Assembly: GCA_032717465.1 (NCBI GenBank)
Contig: CM064713.1
Location: 641,001 to 705,000, forward strand
Reading direction: 5' to 3'
DNA: 64,000 nt
DNA from: Coenobita brevimanus
Taxonomy: Eukaryota; Arthropoda; Malacostraca; Decapoda; Coenobitidae
This document shows, one piece after another, positions 12,172 through 23,399 of this stretch. A program made the translations under genes and the position numbers. The notes below the pieces were generated by a model, which ran no database searches, was not told the origin of the DNA, and saw only the letters and a list, made by a program, of their open reading frames with translations. Position 1 is the stretch's first letter. Every line of letters begins with the position of its first letter.

Positions 12172-12203
<32 letters not shown>

Positions 12204-12226
12204 TGGGGAAAGTGAATGATACAAAT

Positions 12227-12280
<54 letters not shown>

Positions 12281-12322
12281 GGTGAGGGAAAGTGAATGAT
12301 AAAAGGCAGTGTGTGTGTGTGT

Positions 12323-12362
<40 letters not shown>
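12077..12362. repeat. Composite (AG)n/(GT)n microsatellite with repeated spacers
   Basis: (AG)n runs alternate with two copies of a GGGGAAGGCTGTAAGGCA spacer, then with two copies of a GAAAGTGAATGATA spacer linked to (GT)n. Whole spacer-plus-array units have therefore been duplicated, not only the dinucleotides. Confidence 0.9.
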
Positions 12363-12363
<1 letters not shown>

Positions 12364-12496
12364 AAGTCACATTAATGAACGAGCAAAAGAAAGGATATAA
12401 GAAAATGTAGGAAGAAAACAGAAATGGAAATAGCAGAATGGAAAAAGAAGAAAAAAAGTAGTGACGTAACAGGTAACGGAGAGTGGATGCATGACC

Positions 12497-12605
12497 GTAG
12501 CGTAGAGAGAGAGAGAGAGTCTAGCGTAGAGCCCGTAGCGAAGAGAGTCCGTAGCGTAGAGAAAGAGAGTGTCCGTAGCGTAGAGAGAGTCCGTAGTATG
12601 TGGGC
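12497..12605. repeat. GTCCGTAGCGTAGAGAGA tandem array
   Basis: Five to six units of a 19-20 bp sequence around CCGTAGCGTAGAGA lie in tandem. The unit contains the TAGCGTA core. Confidence 0.88.
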
Positions 12606-12609
12606 CTGT

Positions 12610-12744
12610 GGCAACTGAGCGATAGTACTTTTACTCCGCGCTTCTTGAGAGAGAGAGACAGACAGACAGAGAGCGAGGCCAAGGTTCTGACAGCAGTTGC
12701 CGAGAGCTGGTCTTTGGTTCATTTCGGGATAATTATTTTGTTAA

Positions 12745-12789
<45 letters not shown>

Positions 12790-13320
12790 CCGTACATCTA
12801 ATCATTCTCTTCTGTATCACTGTTGCAACTTATATCAGTCTTATAAAAGCAAGAGAATGTTAAGGTGTAAGAGGCAAAATAAGTCGCAACAGAAAAAGTG
12901 TTACCAAGCCTCCAGCGCCACTTAAAATGTAGCCCTTGATTTTAAAGTGTAGTGCTTTGTTTAGATGGACGAATTATAGCCACATATACATACATACATA
13001 CACACACACACCCTTATTTATTCCACGTCCATTCACGCCAGAAGAGGATCCAAGTCGGGCCAAAATTGTTCTTTAATGCATATTGGTATAATTCATCTCT
13101 TCTTTAGTTTATATATTTACGCCATGAACCCTAAGCCTAACATTTAATTGTAATCGACGTCCGTTTGAGGATTGTGTAAAGGTAGTGCAATTACCTATCT
13201 AAACCAGGTGAATTATTGATGGCCTAATTATCTACCTGCAAATTATGGCCAGGTAAATTATTGGGCTGTTATTTTTTTATATTTTTTTGTGTGTGTTGTG
13301 TGGTGGTTAGTGTGTGTGAA
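12610..13320. other. Mixed sequence with (CT)n, no gene seen
   Basis: It contains (CT)n at about 12748-12786 and a short CATA/CA run near 12985-13010. The remainder is AT-rich ordinary sequence, including several short AATTA-rich words near 13200-13262. Nothing coding or element-like is recognised. Confidence 0.55.
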
Positions 13321-14151
13321 TTCTGGGACTGTCCTTCACCCTTCCCATTGCATAACCTAGCCACTTCCTACAGCGTACCCACACCACCCCACCCTACCTC
13401 ACTCCACCCCACCCCACCCCCCGTCTGTCTCATTGTCTCCCTCCTTCCTTCCTTCTCTTCCTTCATTCACGGTTCTCCTTTCGTCCACTTCCTTCTAGTC
13501 CTTCATTCACTCATCTCCTTTCGTCCTCTCCTTCCTGATTATGCCCTCATTTTCACTTCCACCCTCCCCCCCCCACATTACTGTTTCTTTGTCCTTGTTT
13601 CCCTCTCTCCCTCCTCCCTTCCTTCTAGTCCTTCATTCACTTTTCTCCCTTCTTCCTCTCCTTCCTTATTTTCCCTTCCTTACTTTCACTTCCTCCCTCC
13701 TCCACCCGTCACACATACTGTCTCATTGTCAGTATCTCCTTCCCTCCCTCCCTTCCTTCTCCTCCTTCATTCTATCCTTCCTCACTCCCCTCCCCTCACC
13801 TTATTGTTACTTTCTTCCTTCCTCCACCTTCACACGTACTGTCCCATTGTCTCTCTCAGTTCCCCATTCCTTCCTTCTTCCTTCTTTTTCCTTATTCGTT
13901 CCATCTCCTGTTCCTTTGTTCACTCTTCTTAGTAAGTTCTCTCCCTCCTGACTTTTCTTCTCCCGAACTTAATATTTTATCTTTCTCTCCCTCCTTCCCA
14001 CCCCCTGTCTGTCTCATTATCTCCCTCTGTCCCTCCTTCTCTTCCTTCCTCCCTCCCTTCCTTCCTTGCCTTCCCTCACTCAATCCCTCGCCTGTAACCT
14101 CTCAGTCCTCTCCTACGTCCTATCAGATTTTCTCTCATATACTTCCTCCCA

Positions 14152-14207
<56 letters not shown>

Positions 14208-14457
14208 TTTCCTTCATTTCATTGTCTCCCTCTCTTCTTGTTTTTCATCTTTCATTCACTTCGTCCTCTCCCTTTCACTCCTGTTCTTTTTTCCTCTCCC
14301 TTTTCATTTCTCCTCTCCATATCTTCATTCATTCTCCCTTTCTTCTCTTCATTCCCCTTCTTTACCCCTTACTCCTTTTTTCTCTTTTTTTTCCCCTTTG
14401 TCTTCTCGTTTTTCTTGTCTTCCCTCGACCCCCCTCTGTCTTACTGTCTCCACCTCG

Positions 14458-14508
<51 letters not shown>

Positions 14509-15149
14509 TTGTCTTCATTCATCGCCCTTATTTTTCCATTTTCCTCTCTTTTCTTCTTTTTTTTTGTCTTTTCCCTTTTTCCTTCTCTTTCCTCATCCAT
14601 TCCGCCTTTTCCCCCTTTCCCCCTTCTTCTTTTGCCTTCTCCTTTTTCATTTTTCATTTCCCTATTCTCTGCTTCTTTCCCCCTTCCCTCATCTCTGTCA
14701 CACTCCCACGTTCTCTTCCCTCACTCCCTCCTTCACTCCTTCCCTGCTTCCCTCCTGTTCTCCCCTCATCCACTACCCTCTCATTTTTCGTCTCCTTTTT
14801 TCACTCCTCTTCCCTCATCATCTCCATCGTCTCTTCTCTAGTTCACCTCTCGTCCCTCATTTCCTTCCTCTTCATTTTTCCTCTCCTTCACTTACATCAT
14901 CTTCCTTTCTCTTCCCTCCCTCCTCCCCCTTTCTCTCCCCTCATTCACTCATTTACCTTCTTCCCTCGTCTGTTCCTGTTCTAGTTCTCCCCTTTGTTTC
15001 CTTTTTCTTCTTATTTTCATCATTCTCTTTCCTCCCTCATTCGTTTCCCTTATTCACCATTCTTCCTTATCCTTCAGTCTTCTTTTTCCTCGTTTTATTT
15101 GCACTTCCTATCGTTCCCTTCCTTTACTCTTTTATCTTCCCTCGGTCAC

Positions 15150-15195
<46 letters not shown>

Positions 15196-15290
15196 CCTCC
15201 CTTTCCCTTCACATCCCCCTCCCTTGCAAACCTCCCGCATTCCCTCCCTTCCTCCCAGCCCCTCCCTCCTTCCCTCCCTTTTTTCCTCGC
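13320..15290. repeat. Pyrimidine-rich block with higher-order repeats
   Basis: Nearly 2 kb of C/T on the plus strand. Between 13420 and 14040 a degenerate higher-order unit of about 120-170 bp recurs, each unit holding a CTGTCTCATTGTCTCC-like word and a CCTTCCTTCTAGTCCTTCAT-like word. Pure (CT)n runs are at about 14156-14201, 14461-14504 and 15152-15192. A 412-codon open frame over 14066-15304 is Ser/Phe/Leu/Pro only and is not a gene. Confidence 0.85.
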
Positions 15291-15394
15291 CGCATCAGAC
15301 GTAGAATTAGGCCTATTTTTTCAGCCTAGGTCTTTTTTGTGGCCTATCACAGTGAATGTGGGTGACGCTGGACTAATTCACCTTTTGTTGTTGG

Positions 15395-15600
15395 TCGGTC
15401 GTTGGTTGCACACCCACACTTGGTAGGACACGCACACTTGGTAGTACACCCACATTTGGTACTTCATCCACACTTGGTAGGACTCCCACAGTTAATAATA
15501 CACCCACATTTGGTAGCACAGTCATTCTTGGGAGAACATCCACGCTGTGAACGACACATTTGCTTGCACACCTAACACGCTTGGTAGCTTACACGGTTAG
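15395..15600. repeat. ACACCCACACTTGGTAGG tandem array
   Basis: Eight to nine diverged units of about 20-22 bp, each with CACACTTGGTA or CACATTTGGTA, followed by a short (AG)n at about 15600-15621. No coding meaning is seen. Confidence 0.85.
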
Positions 15601-15924
15601 AGAGAGAGAGAGAGAGAGAGAAACTTAAACGCCTCCCTCTCAGAGTTTAGTCAGAGGGAGAGATAAGTTTATATGAATGTCCAGAACTTGAACAAATCTC
15701 CTGATAGGGGAACACTTTGCTTTGATGTCTCTTATCTTAGTTATCAGGCTGTTACAAGTATCATATCTATTCGCTTATCACCGTCTGTTTGCCATTAGTC
15801 AGTTTATAGCAGCAGACTCTCATCGAAGTCTTAGGATTGGATGAAGTCTTAATCATTTTCTTCTTATTCTTCCAGACATTTATAACTACCATTGAAAGTA
15901 CGTCAAGTTATGCAGGAGTTTTAC

Positions 15925-17213
15925 CTGTTTTATGCCTGTTTTATGCCCCTGTACTAAGCAAAAGGGGAAAATGAAGTATGTGGTAATTATAGGGGCATTT
16001 GTCTATGTAATGGGAACAGTATATGGTAGGATACTTATTGACAGAGTTAGGGAAATAACAGAGGAATTAGTTGGGGAAGAACTGGGAGGTTTTAGGAAGG
16101 GAAGAGGTTGTGTAGATTAGACATTACTTCGTAGATCATTAGTGGAAAAGTTTCTAGAGAAGGGAAAGTAATTTATGCGGCCTTCATGCATTTGGAGAAA
16201 GCATATGACAAGGTGGATAGACAAGGATTGTGGAAAGTATTAAGAATATATGGAGTAGATGGAAAGTTGTTGAATACCGTGGAGAGTATGTATGAGGGTG
16301 CTAAGGCTGCAGTGAGTCTGGATAGCGAACGGAGTGAATTTTTCTGTTTGAAGTTTGGACTGAAACAGGGATGTGTCATGTCTCCATGGTTGTTCAATCT
16401 GTATATGGATGGGGTAATAAAAGAGATACAAGGTAAGGCAGTGGATGTTGGAGTGGCCCTAGTGAGAGAGGGCAGTGTTTGGAAACTTCCTGTACTGTTG
16501 TTTGCAGATGATACTGTATTGTTAAGTGAAGACGAAGGGGAGCTGCAAGGCTTGGTGGATAAGTTTGGGAGAGTGTGTAAGAAACGGAATCTAAAGGTGA
16601 ATGTAGGGAAGAGTTAAGCTATGGTCTTTGAGAGAAATAAAGTCAGTGAATGTACAGTAAGGTTGGATGATGAGGAAATGGATAATGTGAGTGGGCTTAA
16701 GTACTTGGGTGGTGTGATGAGTAAGGATGGAAGTTTAGAGGGTGAAGCGCTGAGAGGGTACAGCAAGAAAGAAAGGTTGCTGGTTCCTTGAAAGCTGTGA
16801 TAAGAAACAGGGAAGTGAGCGTGGAAGTGAAGAAGTTACTGCATGACAATATTGTGATACCAAATCTAACGTATGGAAGTGAAGCTTGGACCTTGTTGGA
16901 GGGACAGAAGTCAAAAGTGCGAGCAGTGGAAATGAGTTATTTGAGAGGAGCTTTTGGAGTCACATGGAGAGACAGACTGACATAAGAGGATGTGAAGGAG
17001 CGTTGTGGTGTGGATGTGGATGTTTATGTGATAGGAAGCGTTAGGAGAAACACACTGAGGTGGTTTGGCCATGTGGAGAGGATGGAAAGTGAGAGACTGA
17101 CTAGGAGAGTGTATGTGAGTCGGGTGGAGGAGGGGGGGGGGAAGAGGGAGGGGGAGGCCAAGGATGATATGGGGGGATGGAGTGGAAAGGTATATGAGAG
17201 AGGGTGTGTGTGA
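15925..17213 (+). pseudogene. Reverse transcriptase pseudogene of the LINE
   Basis: Recognisable RT blocks appear in order. GFRKGRGCVD lies at about 16087-16117 and LEKAYDKVD (motif A region) at about 16192-16218. LKQGCVMSPWLFNLYMDGV (motif B) spans about 16360-16416. FADDTVLL (motif C, catalytic Asp-Asp) falls at about 16502-16525, and the C-terminal LRWFGHVERM at about 17059-17088. The frame is broken by TAG at 16118-16120, by a stop and frameshift around 16169-16186, by TAA at 16615-16617, by a frameshift near 16790, and by stops at 16983 and 17211. Domain order and the C-terminal block match endonuclease-RT proteins of GATA-tailed arthropod LINEs. It is not functional as it stands. Confidence 0.9.
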
Positions 17214-17320
17214 GCTGGGAGCAGGGCAGTGAAATGGCTGGGGACAGGGCGACATGGATGCGATTTGTTTATGGCCACCCCTTGCGAGATTAAGACGTCT
17301 GGCAATAGATAGATAGATAT
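15925..17320 (+). mobile_element. 5'-truncated, decayed non-LTR retrotransposon (LINE)
   Basis: The plus-strand element starts inside the reverse transcriptase domain and runs to a 3' end reading GTCTGGCAATAGATAGATAG at about 17297-17318. A (GATA)n tail and 5' truncation are signatures of target-primed reverse transcription. Its 3' end is shared by fragments at 9172, 38941 and 45640. The protein remnant resembles that of the intact element at 25120-28047 but is clearly a different family. Confidence 0.9.
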
Positions 17321-17337
17321 ACAGATGCCTGTTTTAC

Positions 17338-17525
17338 GTGGCCTAAAATTGACATTTCTCCATCTTGAATACTGCGTTATAACGGTACATTAATGCTAGA
17401 ATATGGTGCAAGTCACGAAGAAGTGCTGTGGAAAGGATCTACAGCCACCGTATTGTCTTATTCTGACACTAAGCTATGTGAAATAATTTGTAGGAAAAAA
17501 ATCTGGTCCAGGTTAAGGTGAAAGG
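17338..17525 (+). mobile_element. Dispersed repeat D, copy 1
   Basis: About 190 bp beginning TGGCCTAAAATTGAC and including GCTAGAATATGGTGCAAGTC and ACGAAGAAGTGCTGTGGAAA aligns along its length with 22668-22860. It has no coding capacity and no obvious terminal repeats. It lies just 3' of the LINE tail. I do not recognise the family. Confidence 0.65.
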
Positions 17526-17529
17526 CGTA

Positions 17530-17955
17530 TAGTGAAGGCAGTGTCAGTCTGTGTGTGTCAGTCTTCATTTATGCACGGTCACTGAAATACTGTTATGCTC
17601 CTCCGTCCAATAACCTTTTTTCTTTAACTTTATTTTTGATTTAGAAAGAGCCACCAGTAATTTAGGGATTAATGACGACTGTATTTGTTTTATATCGTTT
17701 TTTTTTTTTATAAGACTTTCATTTTGGCTTAGTGATTGGAATATTTTCCTTTTTTTTTCTGACGACCTTATTTTTATTTTATTCTTGCTTCTACTAGACG
17801 ATTATTTTGAACTTAGGAAGGACTTTTTGATACTAAAGGTGTTAATGAAGGTCACTCTACCTGTATGGAAAGTCTGTCTGAGGTGAATAAAAGCCTCGAG
17901 AATTTGAAATAACGTACTAATTACGTCATCAGGGTCGTAAGATAGTAAAGGTGAA
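17530..17955. other. T-rich sequence, no gene seen
   Basis: T-rich sequence with poly(T) runs near 17698 and 17750. AGACGATTATTTTGAACTTA at about 17797 resembles the interior motif of the CCCCTTCAGTACGATGA-end MITE family, suggesting an old copy. Confidence 0.5.
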
Positions 17956-17964
17956 ATAAGCTGC

Positions 17965-17965
17965 T

Positions 17966-18006
<41 letters not shown>

Positions 18007-18120
18007 CCTTCAGCCCGATGACGCGATTTTAAGTATATTCTTGCTCCCATCAGACTATATAACTTGGCCTAATGGAGGTTTCTTGGAGTGAAGAATTTGA
18101 AGGCTGTATCTGACGCTTTA
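17965..18120. mobile_element. (CT)n and partial MITE end
   Basis: (CT)n at about 17970-18002 leads directly into CCCCTTCAGCCCGATGACGC at about 18005, a good match to the MITE terminal sequence CCCTTCAGTACGATGAC at 52100. The opposite end is not identifiable, so this is a partial or decayed copy. Confidence 0.5.
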
Positions 18121-18143
18121 ATTCGAAACCTCTCTCCGTAGCC

Positions 18144-18144
<1 letters not shown>

Positions 18145-18176
<32 letters not shown>
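18145..18176. repeat. (AAT)n microsatellite
   Basis: About ten ATA/AAT units. Confidence 0.95.
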
Positions 18177-18179
18177 CTG

Positions 18180-18640
18180 AAGGTAACAAGCATAAAATAT
18201 AAATGGTGTTATCGTAGGGACAGGATTAATATATTTACTAAGAAGGGTCTCTGCTGAATATATTTTTGTGTGTGCAGCAAGAACACGATAGACAAGAAGA
18301 GGCATTCACAGAGTACACCACCCTCCCCAACCAAAATTTTCGAAGGCAGTGGGTCTTTAATTTTTTTCCATCCTCAGTACTTGCAGGTCAGCTCCAAGTC
18401 GACCACCTGATAATTCTCTCTCTGATATTATTACTTCTTTCATCTTCAGTTTCTCGCAAAATGATAAAAGGAAATGGCTATGAAGAAACAGCTGAATTCT
18501 GTGGATATTTATATTTCTGTTTTCCTCAATATACATTCATACACAAATTATTATTATTGCCAGTCAGTTGTAGTTACCATACACTAAATTAAATTTCTTT
18601 TTATTTTTTTATTCTTTTATTTATTTATTTATTTATTTAT
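18180..18640. other. Unassigned sequence
   Basis: A 108-codon open frame over 18266-18592 has a mixed composition but no domain that I recognise, no Kozak-like context and no neighbouring exons. Its start, with AGGCATTCACAGAGTACACC at about 18300, looks like it could belong to a dispersed repeat. I do not call it a gene. Confidence 0.4.
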
Positions 18641-19377
18641 ATATTTTTTTTTTGCCTATCGATACTCTCAAGAAAACATTTCGATACCATACAATTTTAA
18701 GAACTAATTTAAGAACACCTGCTCTGAAGGCCAAACGTCTGACTGCCTTACGATCTCCAGCTTCGACTGATATCAAAATCGAATTACTTCATCCTTACCT
18801 GACCCATAACCTTTCCACCGAATTTATCTTTGAGTTAACCTTGCCCTGTGACTTTGGCTTTTGATCATTCCCTTTAGCCTTGACCTTTGACTTTTCTTAC
18901 AATCAAATCCCTTTATTCTTTCATTAATTTTTGACATTTCGCAAAATTTGGTCTAAATCGGATAAAAACTCTTAATGTTGACCTTTCCCTGTGACCTTAA
19001 CTTATGACGTTTTGTTCAGAGAAAAATAAAGGTCAGTTCTCTTGCCTGATCCATAACCCTTCCACCATGTTTGATTCATATCACGTCAAAATTGAACCAG
19101 GTATTTTGTTCACACTCGGACACACAAGGTTGAACTTTGACCTTACCTGTACCCTCGATCTTTGGTTCTTCTGAAAACGGAAGCACATTATTTTTTTTTT
19201 CTTATTCTCCACCCTCTCACAACATTTGAAATAAATTGGATAAAAAGTTGCTTAGTTGAACGTGTTTGGTCTAGCTTTGACCTAGCTCTGACCTTGACCT
19301 TTAACCAACCTTTAGCCCACCCTTCAGCTGACCCTCAACCTCTCTGCCAAGTTTGGTTTAAGTAAAAAAAAGTTTTG

Positions 19378-19380
<3 letters not shown>
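18640..19380 (+). mobile_element. Dispersed repeat rich in GACCTTGACCTTT words
   Basis: Three diverged sub-repeats of roughly 150-250 bp share the pattern CCTGAYCCATAACCYTTCCA, an AAATTGGATAAAA-type segment and TGACCTTGACCTTT-type words (18880, 18985, 19130, 19290). It ends in GTTTTGTTC followed by the (CA)n array at 19380-19461. Repeats of this general style, carrying GACCTTGACC and ending in a microsatellite, are from memory common in marine animal genomes. There is no coding capacity. Confidence 0.55.

Positions 19381-19461
<81 letters not shown>
19380..19461. repeat. (CA)n microsatellite
   Basis: An uninterrupted run of about 41 AC units at the 3' end of the GACCTT-rich repeat. Confidence 0.98.
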
Positions 19462-19463
<2 letters not shown>

Positions 19464-19717
19464 GAGCGAAACAAAACACTCTCTTCACTAGCCCTGGTGT
19501 AATCAGCCATCGCCGCATTGGAGGGATTCAGGAAATCTGCTTGTAATCCCTTTAATCCCTTCATTCCAATTGCACAGTTTTTTTTTTTTTTTAATCTGGC
19601 TCTTGTAATCCTCTAATCCTTGTATTCACCTCAGGAGGGATTTTTCGAACCTCGCAGGTTAAATAATCGTAGTCTTCGTTAAATCCTTGAGGCGGTATTC
19701 TCGTCTGTTAAGGAAGC

Positions 19718-19885
19718 CCCCTAACACCTCTTCCTAAGCGATTTTTTTTTAGCTTATTACACCTTACTATTGTCTTCTGCGTTATATAAATCCTTCTAAT
19801 ATCGCCATACTCTGCATCATTGACGTACAAAAGGATATTAACTATCCATGTCCAGAAATAAATCGCTATGGAAGAGGTGTTAGGG
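19718..19885. mobile_element. MITE, CCCTAACACCTCTTCC-end family, copy 1
   Basis: The left end CCCTAACACCTCTTCCTAAG, continuing CGATTT, is mirrored by AAATCGCTATGGAAGAGG followed by TGTTAGGG at the right. This gives a 26-bp terminal inverted repeat with two mismatches around a 168-bp non-coding element. The interior TTATATAAATCCTTCTAAT and ACGTACAAAAGGATATTAAC match copy 2 at 35088-35243. Confidence 0.85.
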
Positions 19886-19889
19886 ATAC

Positions 19890-20160
19890 GGTGTACGAGA
19901 GGCGTTTCAGATCATTAATTCTAACTTTTATAGCAACAAGAAAAACAAAAGTTCGTCACCAGATTGAAAAGGTGCCTACGAATGGACGAGTGATTTTTAA
20001 CAAGGGAAAAAGATTACCTGTTTGCTTTGTCAGGTAAGGGGGAAAAAATAATAGTACTGACAAGGTTAATTAGTCTGCAGGTGAAGGTAAGCAATATTTT
20101 ACGAGGGGAGATTTGGTTTGTGAAGTTTTTTGTACGTGTTGATGGAAGGTGGAAAAAGAG
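19890..20160. other. Unassigned sequence
   Basis: Ordinary AT-rich sequence between a MITE and a (GT)n array. I see no gene or element. Confidence 0.5.
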
Positions 20161-20165
20161 GGAAG

Positions 20166-20207
<42 letters not shown>

Positions 20208-20250
20208 ATAGAGGAAGGGTGGTAGGCTGTAAGAGAGAGAGAGAGAGATC
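20166..20250. repeat. (GT)n and short (AG)n
   Basis: About 19 GT units at 20166-20203 are followed at about 20232 by seven AG units. Confidence 0.95.
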
Positions 20251-20319
20251 ACAGCAGAGGAACAGAGTGTCACAAAATAATAAGTCAAAAGCATTATTTT
20301 TTTTTTCCTGAAGGAGTAT

Positions 20320-21530
20320 TTATTCAGTTTATCTTCCTGTCATTTCCTTTCATCACACTCATCTTTCACTTTTCCACCTCTTCCTTTACATCATTCATTC
20401 ATTTCTAGTACAATTTCTCTCTTCTTTTTACTTCCTTCTCTTCCCTTTTTTCCTTTATCCATTCAGTGCTTATCAAAATACTTTCTGTTACCCGAGTGAT
20501 TTTTTCCCTTCCATCACGTCTTTCTGTTACCCTGTCCTAACAACCATTTTCTTCCCTTACTTTCTCATTAATATATTTTTTTTCCCCTCCCTCCATTTTT
20601 CGGTATTCAATCCACCTCATCTTTATTTTCTCTCCCTCATCTCGCCATCTTGAGTCACCCCAGTCAGTCATTACCAGCATCCCATTTTATCCATAACATC
20701 TTTCAGTCTTGCTCTTTTTTAAATCAGCTAATTTTTCAGCATCATTCTTTCATCCCTTTTAACCTTTTCCTTTTTTCATTTAATCCCTTTTACCTTGTCC
20801 CATTACCAACCCATTCTCTTCCCATCCCATTACCAACCCATTCTCTTCCCATCCCATTACCAACCCATTCTCTTCCCATCCCATTACCAACCCATTCTCT
20901 TCCCATCCCATTACCAACCCATTCTCTTCCCTCCATCTGTATTTTACCTGATCCGTTAACTCGTCATCTTCATTCCGCTATAATCTCATTTTCTCTCCTT
21001 ACTTTAATTTGCCTTTATTTTCTTTATTTCCAGCTTTTCCTCTTCCCTCAGTTTATCAGCTTTTTTTTTTTAACTCCCGATTTTCTGTCTTTGTTTCATT
21101 GATTTTCTTCATTTATCATCTTCTTTCCTCGTCATTGTCTTTCCTGTTCTCAAGCTTCATTTATAATTTTCCCTTATTTCCCCATTTTCTTACCGTGCCA
21201 GCTTACTTTCCGTCATTCCCCATTTCCTTTCCTTCTTTCCCTAATTTCTTTCCTTCATTCCCAATTTCCTTTCCTTCTTTCCTTATTTTCTTCCCATCTT
21301 TCCCCGACTTTCTTACCTCTTTCCCCATCTTCCTTCTCTCTTTCCCCATTATCTTTCCTTCCCAGTTTTCCTTCATTCCCCGTTGCCGTTCCTTCTTCCC
21401 CCATCTTTCCCTTCTTTTCCCACTTTCCTCCCTTCTCCCCATTTCCTTCTCTTCACTCGTTCTTCCTCAATTACCATTTCTCCCCGTCTCCCCCCTGCAT
21501 TCGGCCGCTTCCCACGGTGTCAGATAACGC
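20320..21530. repeat. Pyrimidine-rich block
   Basis: C/T-rich plus strand, including the 27-bp array at 20799-20930. From about 21200 to 21450 there is a looser tandem of CCCATTTCCTTTCCTTC-like words. The open frames are compositional. Confidence 0.82.
20799..20930. repeat. 27-bp minisatellite, nearly perfect
   Basis: Five units (the last partial) start at 20799, 20826, 20853, 20880 and 20907, each reading CCCATTACCAACCCATTC then TCTTCCCAT. The near identity of the units implies recent expansion. The multiple-of-three unit keeps frames open as a nine-residue Pro/Thr/His/Ser/Leu repeat. Confidence 0.95.
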
Positions 21531-21700
21531 GATGATACTCTTATGGCGTAACTCTTTATTTAGGCCTCCCTCCCCCTGGTAAAACAGTACCCCCCCCTTC
21601 CTCTCCCCCCACCCAGTGTAAACAGATGATCATGGGGGTGAATTAAGTATGTTTGGCTTGTAATACACCTGCCATCTCAGGTAGGCCCACCCCAAATTAA
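21530..21700. other. Transition between pyrimidine and purine blocks
   Basis: Ordinary sequence with C-runs at about 21590-21612. It marks the switch from C/T to G/A on the plus strand. No gene is seen. Confidence 0.5.
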
Positions 21701-22610
21701 ACGCAGGTAAGGTGAGGGGGAGGAGGGAGTGTGGGGTGGAGGGGGAGATAGGGAGTATGTGGTGGAGGGGGAAAGAAGGGAATGTAGGGTGGAAGGAGGA
21801 AAGAAGAGGGTGTAGGGTGGAAAGGGGAAAGAAGGAAGTGTGGGATGGAGGGAGAGGAAGAAGGAAGTGTGGGGTGAATACTTGAAAGAAAGGAGTGTTA
21901 GGTGGAGGGGAGAAAAGAAGGAGGTGGAAGGGAGAAAGGGTGTAGGGTGGAAGGGAAAAAGGAAAGAGTTTGGAGTGAAAAGGGGGGAAGAAGGAATTTT
22001 TGGGAGTTAAAGGGAGGAGGAGATGGAAATAATATCTGGATGGGAAGGAAAAGGAGAAATGGTGAGGAAATTATGGGGAAAGAGAGAAATAAATTGGAGT
22101 AGGGTTGGGAGGGGATATATAAGGGGGAGAAACGATAAGGGAGTGTCTGGAGGGGAAAGGCAGGGAGAAACTGACAGAGAGATGGTAAGTGGAAAGGATG
22201 TTCGTCGAAGGAAAGGAAGAATGGAAGGGAGATAGGAGGGAAAGGAGAGAGAAATGGAAGCAGGTTATGGAGAAGAGAGGAGGGGAAAAATTGGCAAGTA
22301 CTTGTGTTGGGAAATAGGAGTGAGAGATACTGAGAAATGGGAAATGGGAAGAGATGTGGAGGAGGAAAGGAAGGAAGAAATGAAATGAGGATTAGTGGGG
22401 GGAAGGAAGGTGTGGGAGAGAAAGGGAGGCAACAATGGAAAGGGAACAGTGAGGTAAAAAAGGGAGGGGGAGAAATGAAATGGGACTTGGAGAGGAAAGA
22501 AGGGAGAGAATGGGCGGGAGAAGTGGAAAGGAATATGCGAGGGAAAAAAGGGAAGGGGTGAATGGAAGGGGCATTATGGAGGAAAGAAAGGTGAGAAATG
22601 GAATGGGGTT
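21700..22610. repeat. Purine-rich block
   Basis: Degenerate tandem words such as AGTGTAGGGTGGAAGGGGAA recur every 30-40 bases from 21720 to 21970, then drift. Open frames on both strands are compositional. Confidence 0.82.
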
Positions 22611-22667
22611 TATTGATGAGAAAAACCACAATGCACATGGGAAACCTCAGCTCTACTCCTTTTACTC

Positions 22668-22860
22668 TGACTTGGCCTAAAATTGCAGTCTTCCCACCTT
22701 GAATGCTAAGTAGTAATAAGAGATTAATACTAGAATATGATGCTAGTCACGAAGAATTGCCGTGGAAATGTTATAAGGCCGTGGTATAGCATTTTTTCCT
22801 ACTGAGCTGCGTGAAGTAAGTTACGACAGGAAGAAAATCTTGGCTTTGTTAGGGTAAAAC
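22668..22860 (+). mobile_element. Dispersed repeat D, copy 2
   Basis: Aligns with 17338-17525: TTGGCCTAAAATTGCAGTCT, then ACTAGAATATGATGCTAGTC and ACGAAGAATTGCCGTGGAAA, in the same order and spacing. It is followed by (CA)n at 22864. Non-coding. Confidence 0.65.
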
Positions 22861-22861
22861 T

Positions 22862-22863
<2 letters not shown>

Positions 22864-22918
<55 letters not shown>
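22864..22918. repeat. (CA)n microsatellite
   Basis: About 27 CA units directly after dispersed repeat D. Confidence 0.97.
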
Positions 22919-23103
22919 CATATAAATAATGTCCTATAGAAATGACCCTATTACTTTAACTAATAAATACAATTAATCTACACCCCGCACCTTCATACAC
23001 CTTATTAATTTCCATATCATTTCATTGGCCATTACCTGTCTGTCTGATAGAGAAGGGAATGTAAAAGAAGATAGGGGTGGATGAGTGGAGGGGAGCCAGA
23101 AAG

Positions 23104-23112
23104 GGGAGGTGA

Positions 23113-23178
<66 letters not shown>

Positions 23179-23204
23179 GGGTGGGGTGGGGAGGTGAATG
23201 TGTT

Positions 23205-23254
<50 letters not shown>

Positions 23255-23262
23255 GGGTGGGG

Positions 23263-23293
<31 letters not shown>

Positions 23294-23334
23294 ACAGAGA
23301 GAGAGAGAGAGAAAGAGAGAGGGGGGGAGGTGAA

Positions 23335-23381
<47 letters not shown>

Positions 23382-23395
23382 GTGAAACATGGGGA
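23104..23395. repeat. Fourfold (GT)n(GA)n composite array
   Basis: Four successive modules each consist of a GGGGAGGTG-type spacer, a (GT)n run and an (AG)n run with small (CAGA)n or GAAAGA variants. The whole compound microsatellite has been amplified as a unit of roughly 60-80 bp. Confidence 0.92.
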
Positions 23396-23399
23396 GAAG

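Noticed and set aside
14066..15304. 412-codon plus-strand open frame
   Set aside because: Ser/Leu/Phe/Pro only, from a C/T block with (CT)n arrays; overlapping long frames exist in another phase.
18266..18592. 108-codon plus-strand frame as a host gene
   Set aside because: No domain, no supporting exon structure, and the start looks like dispersed-repeat sequence.
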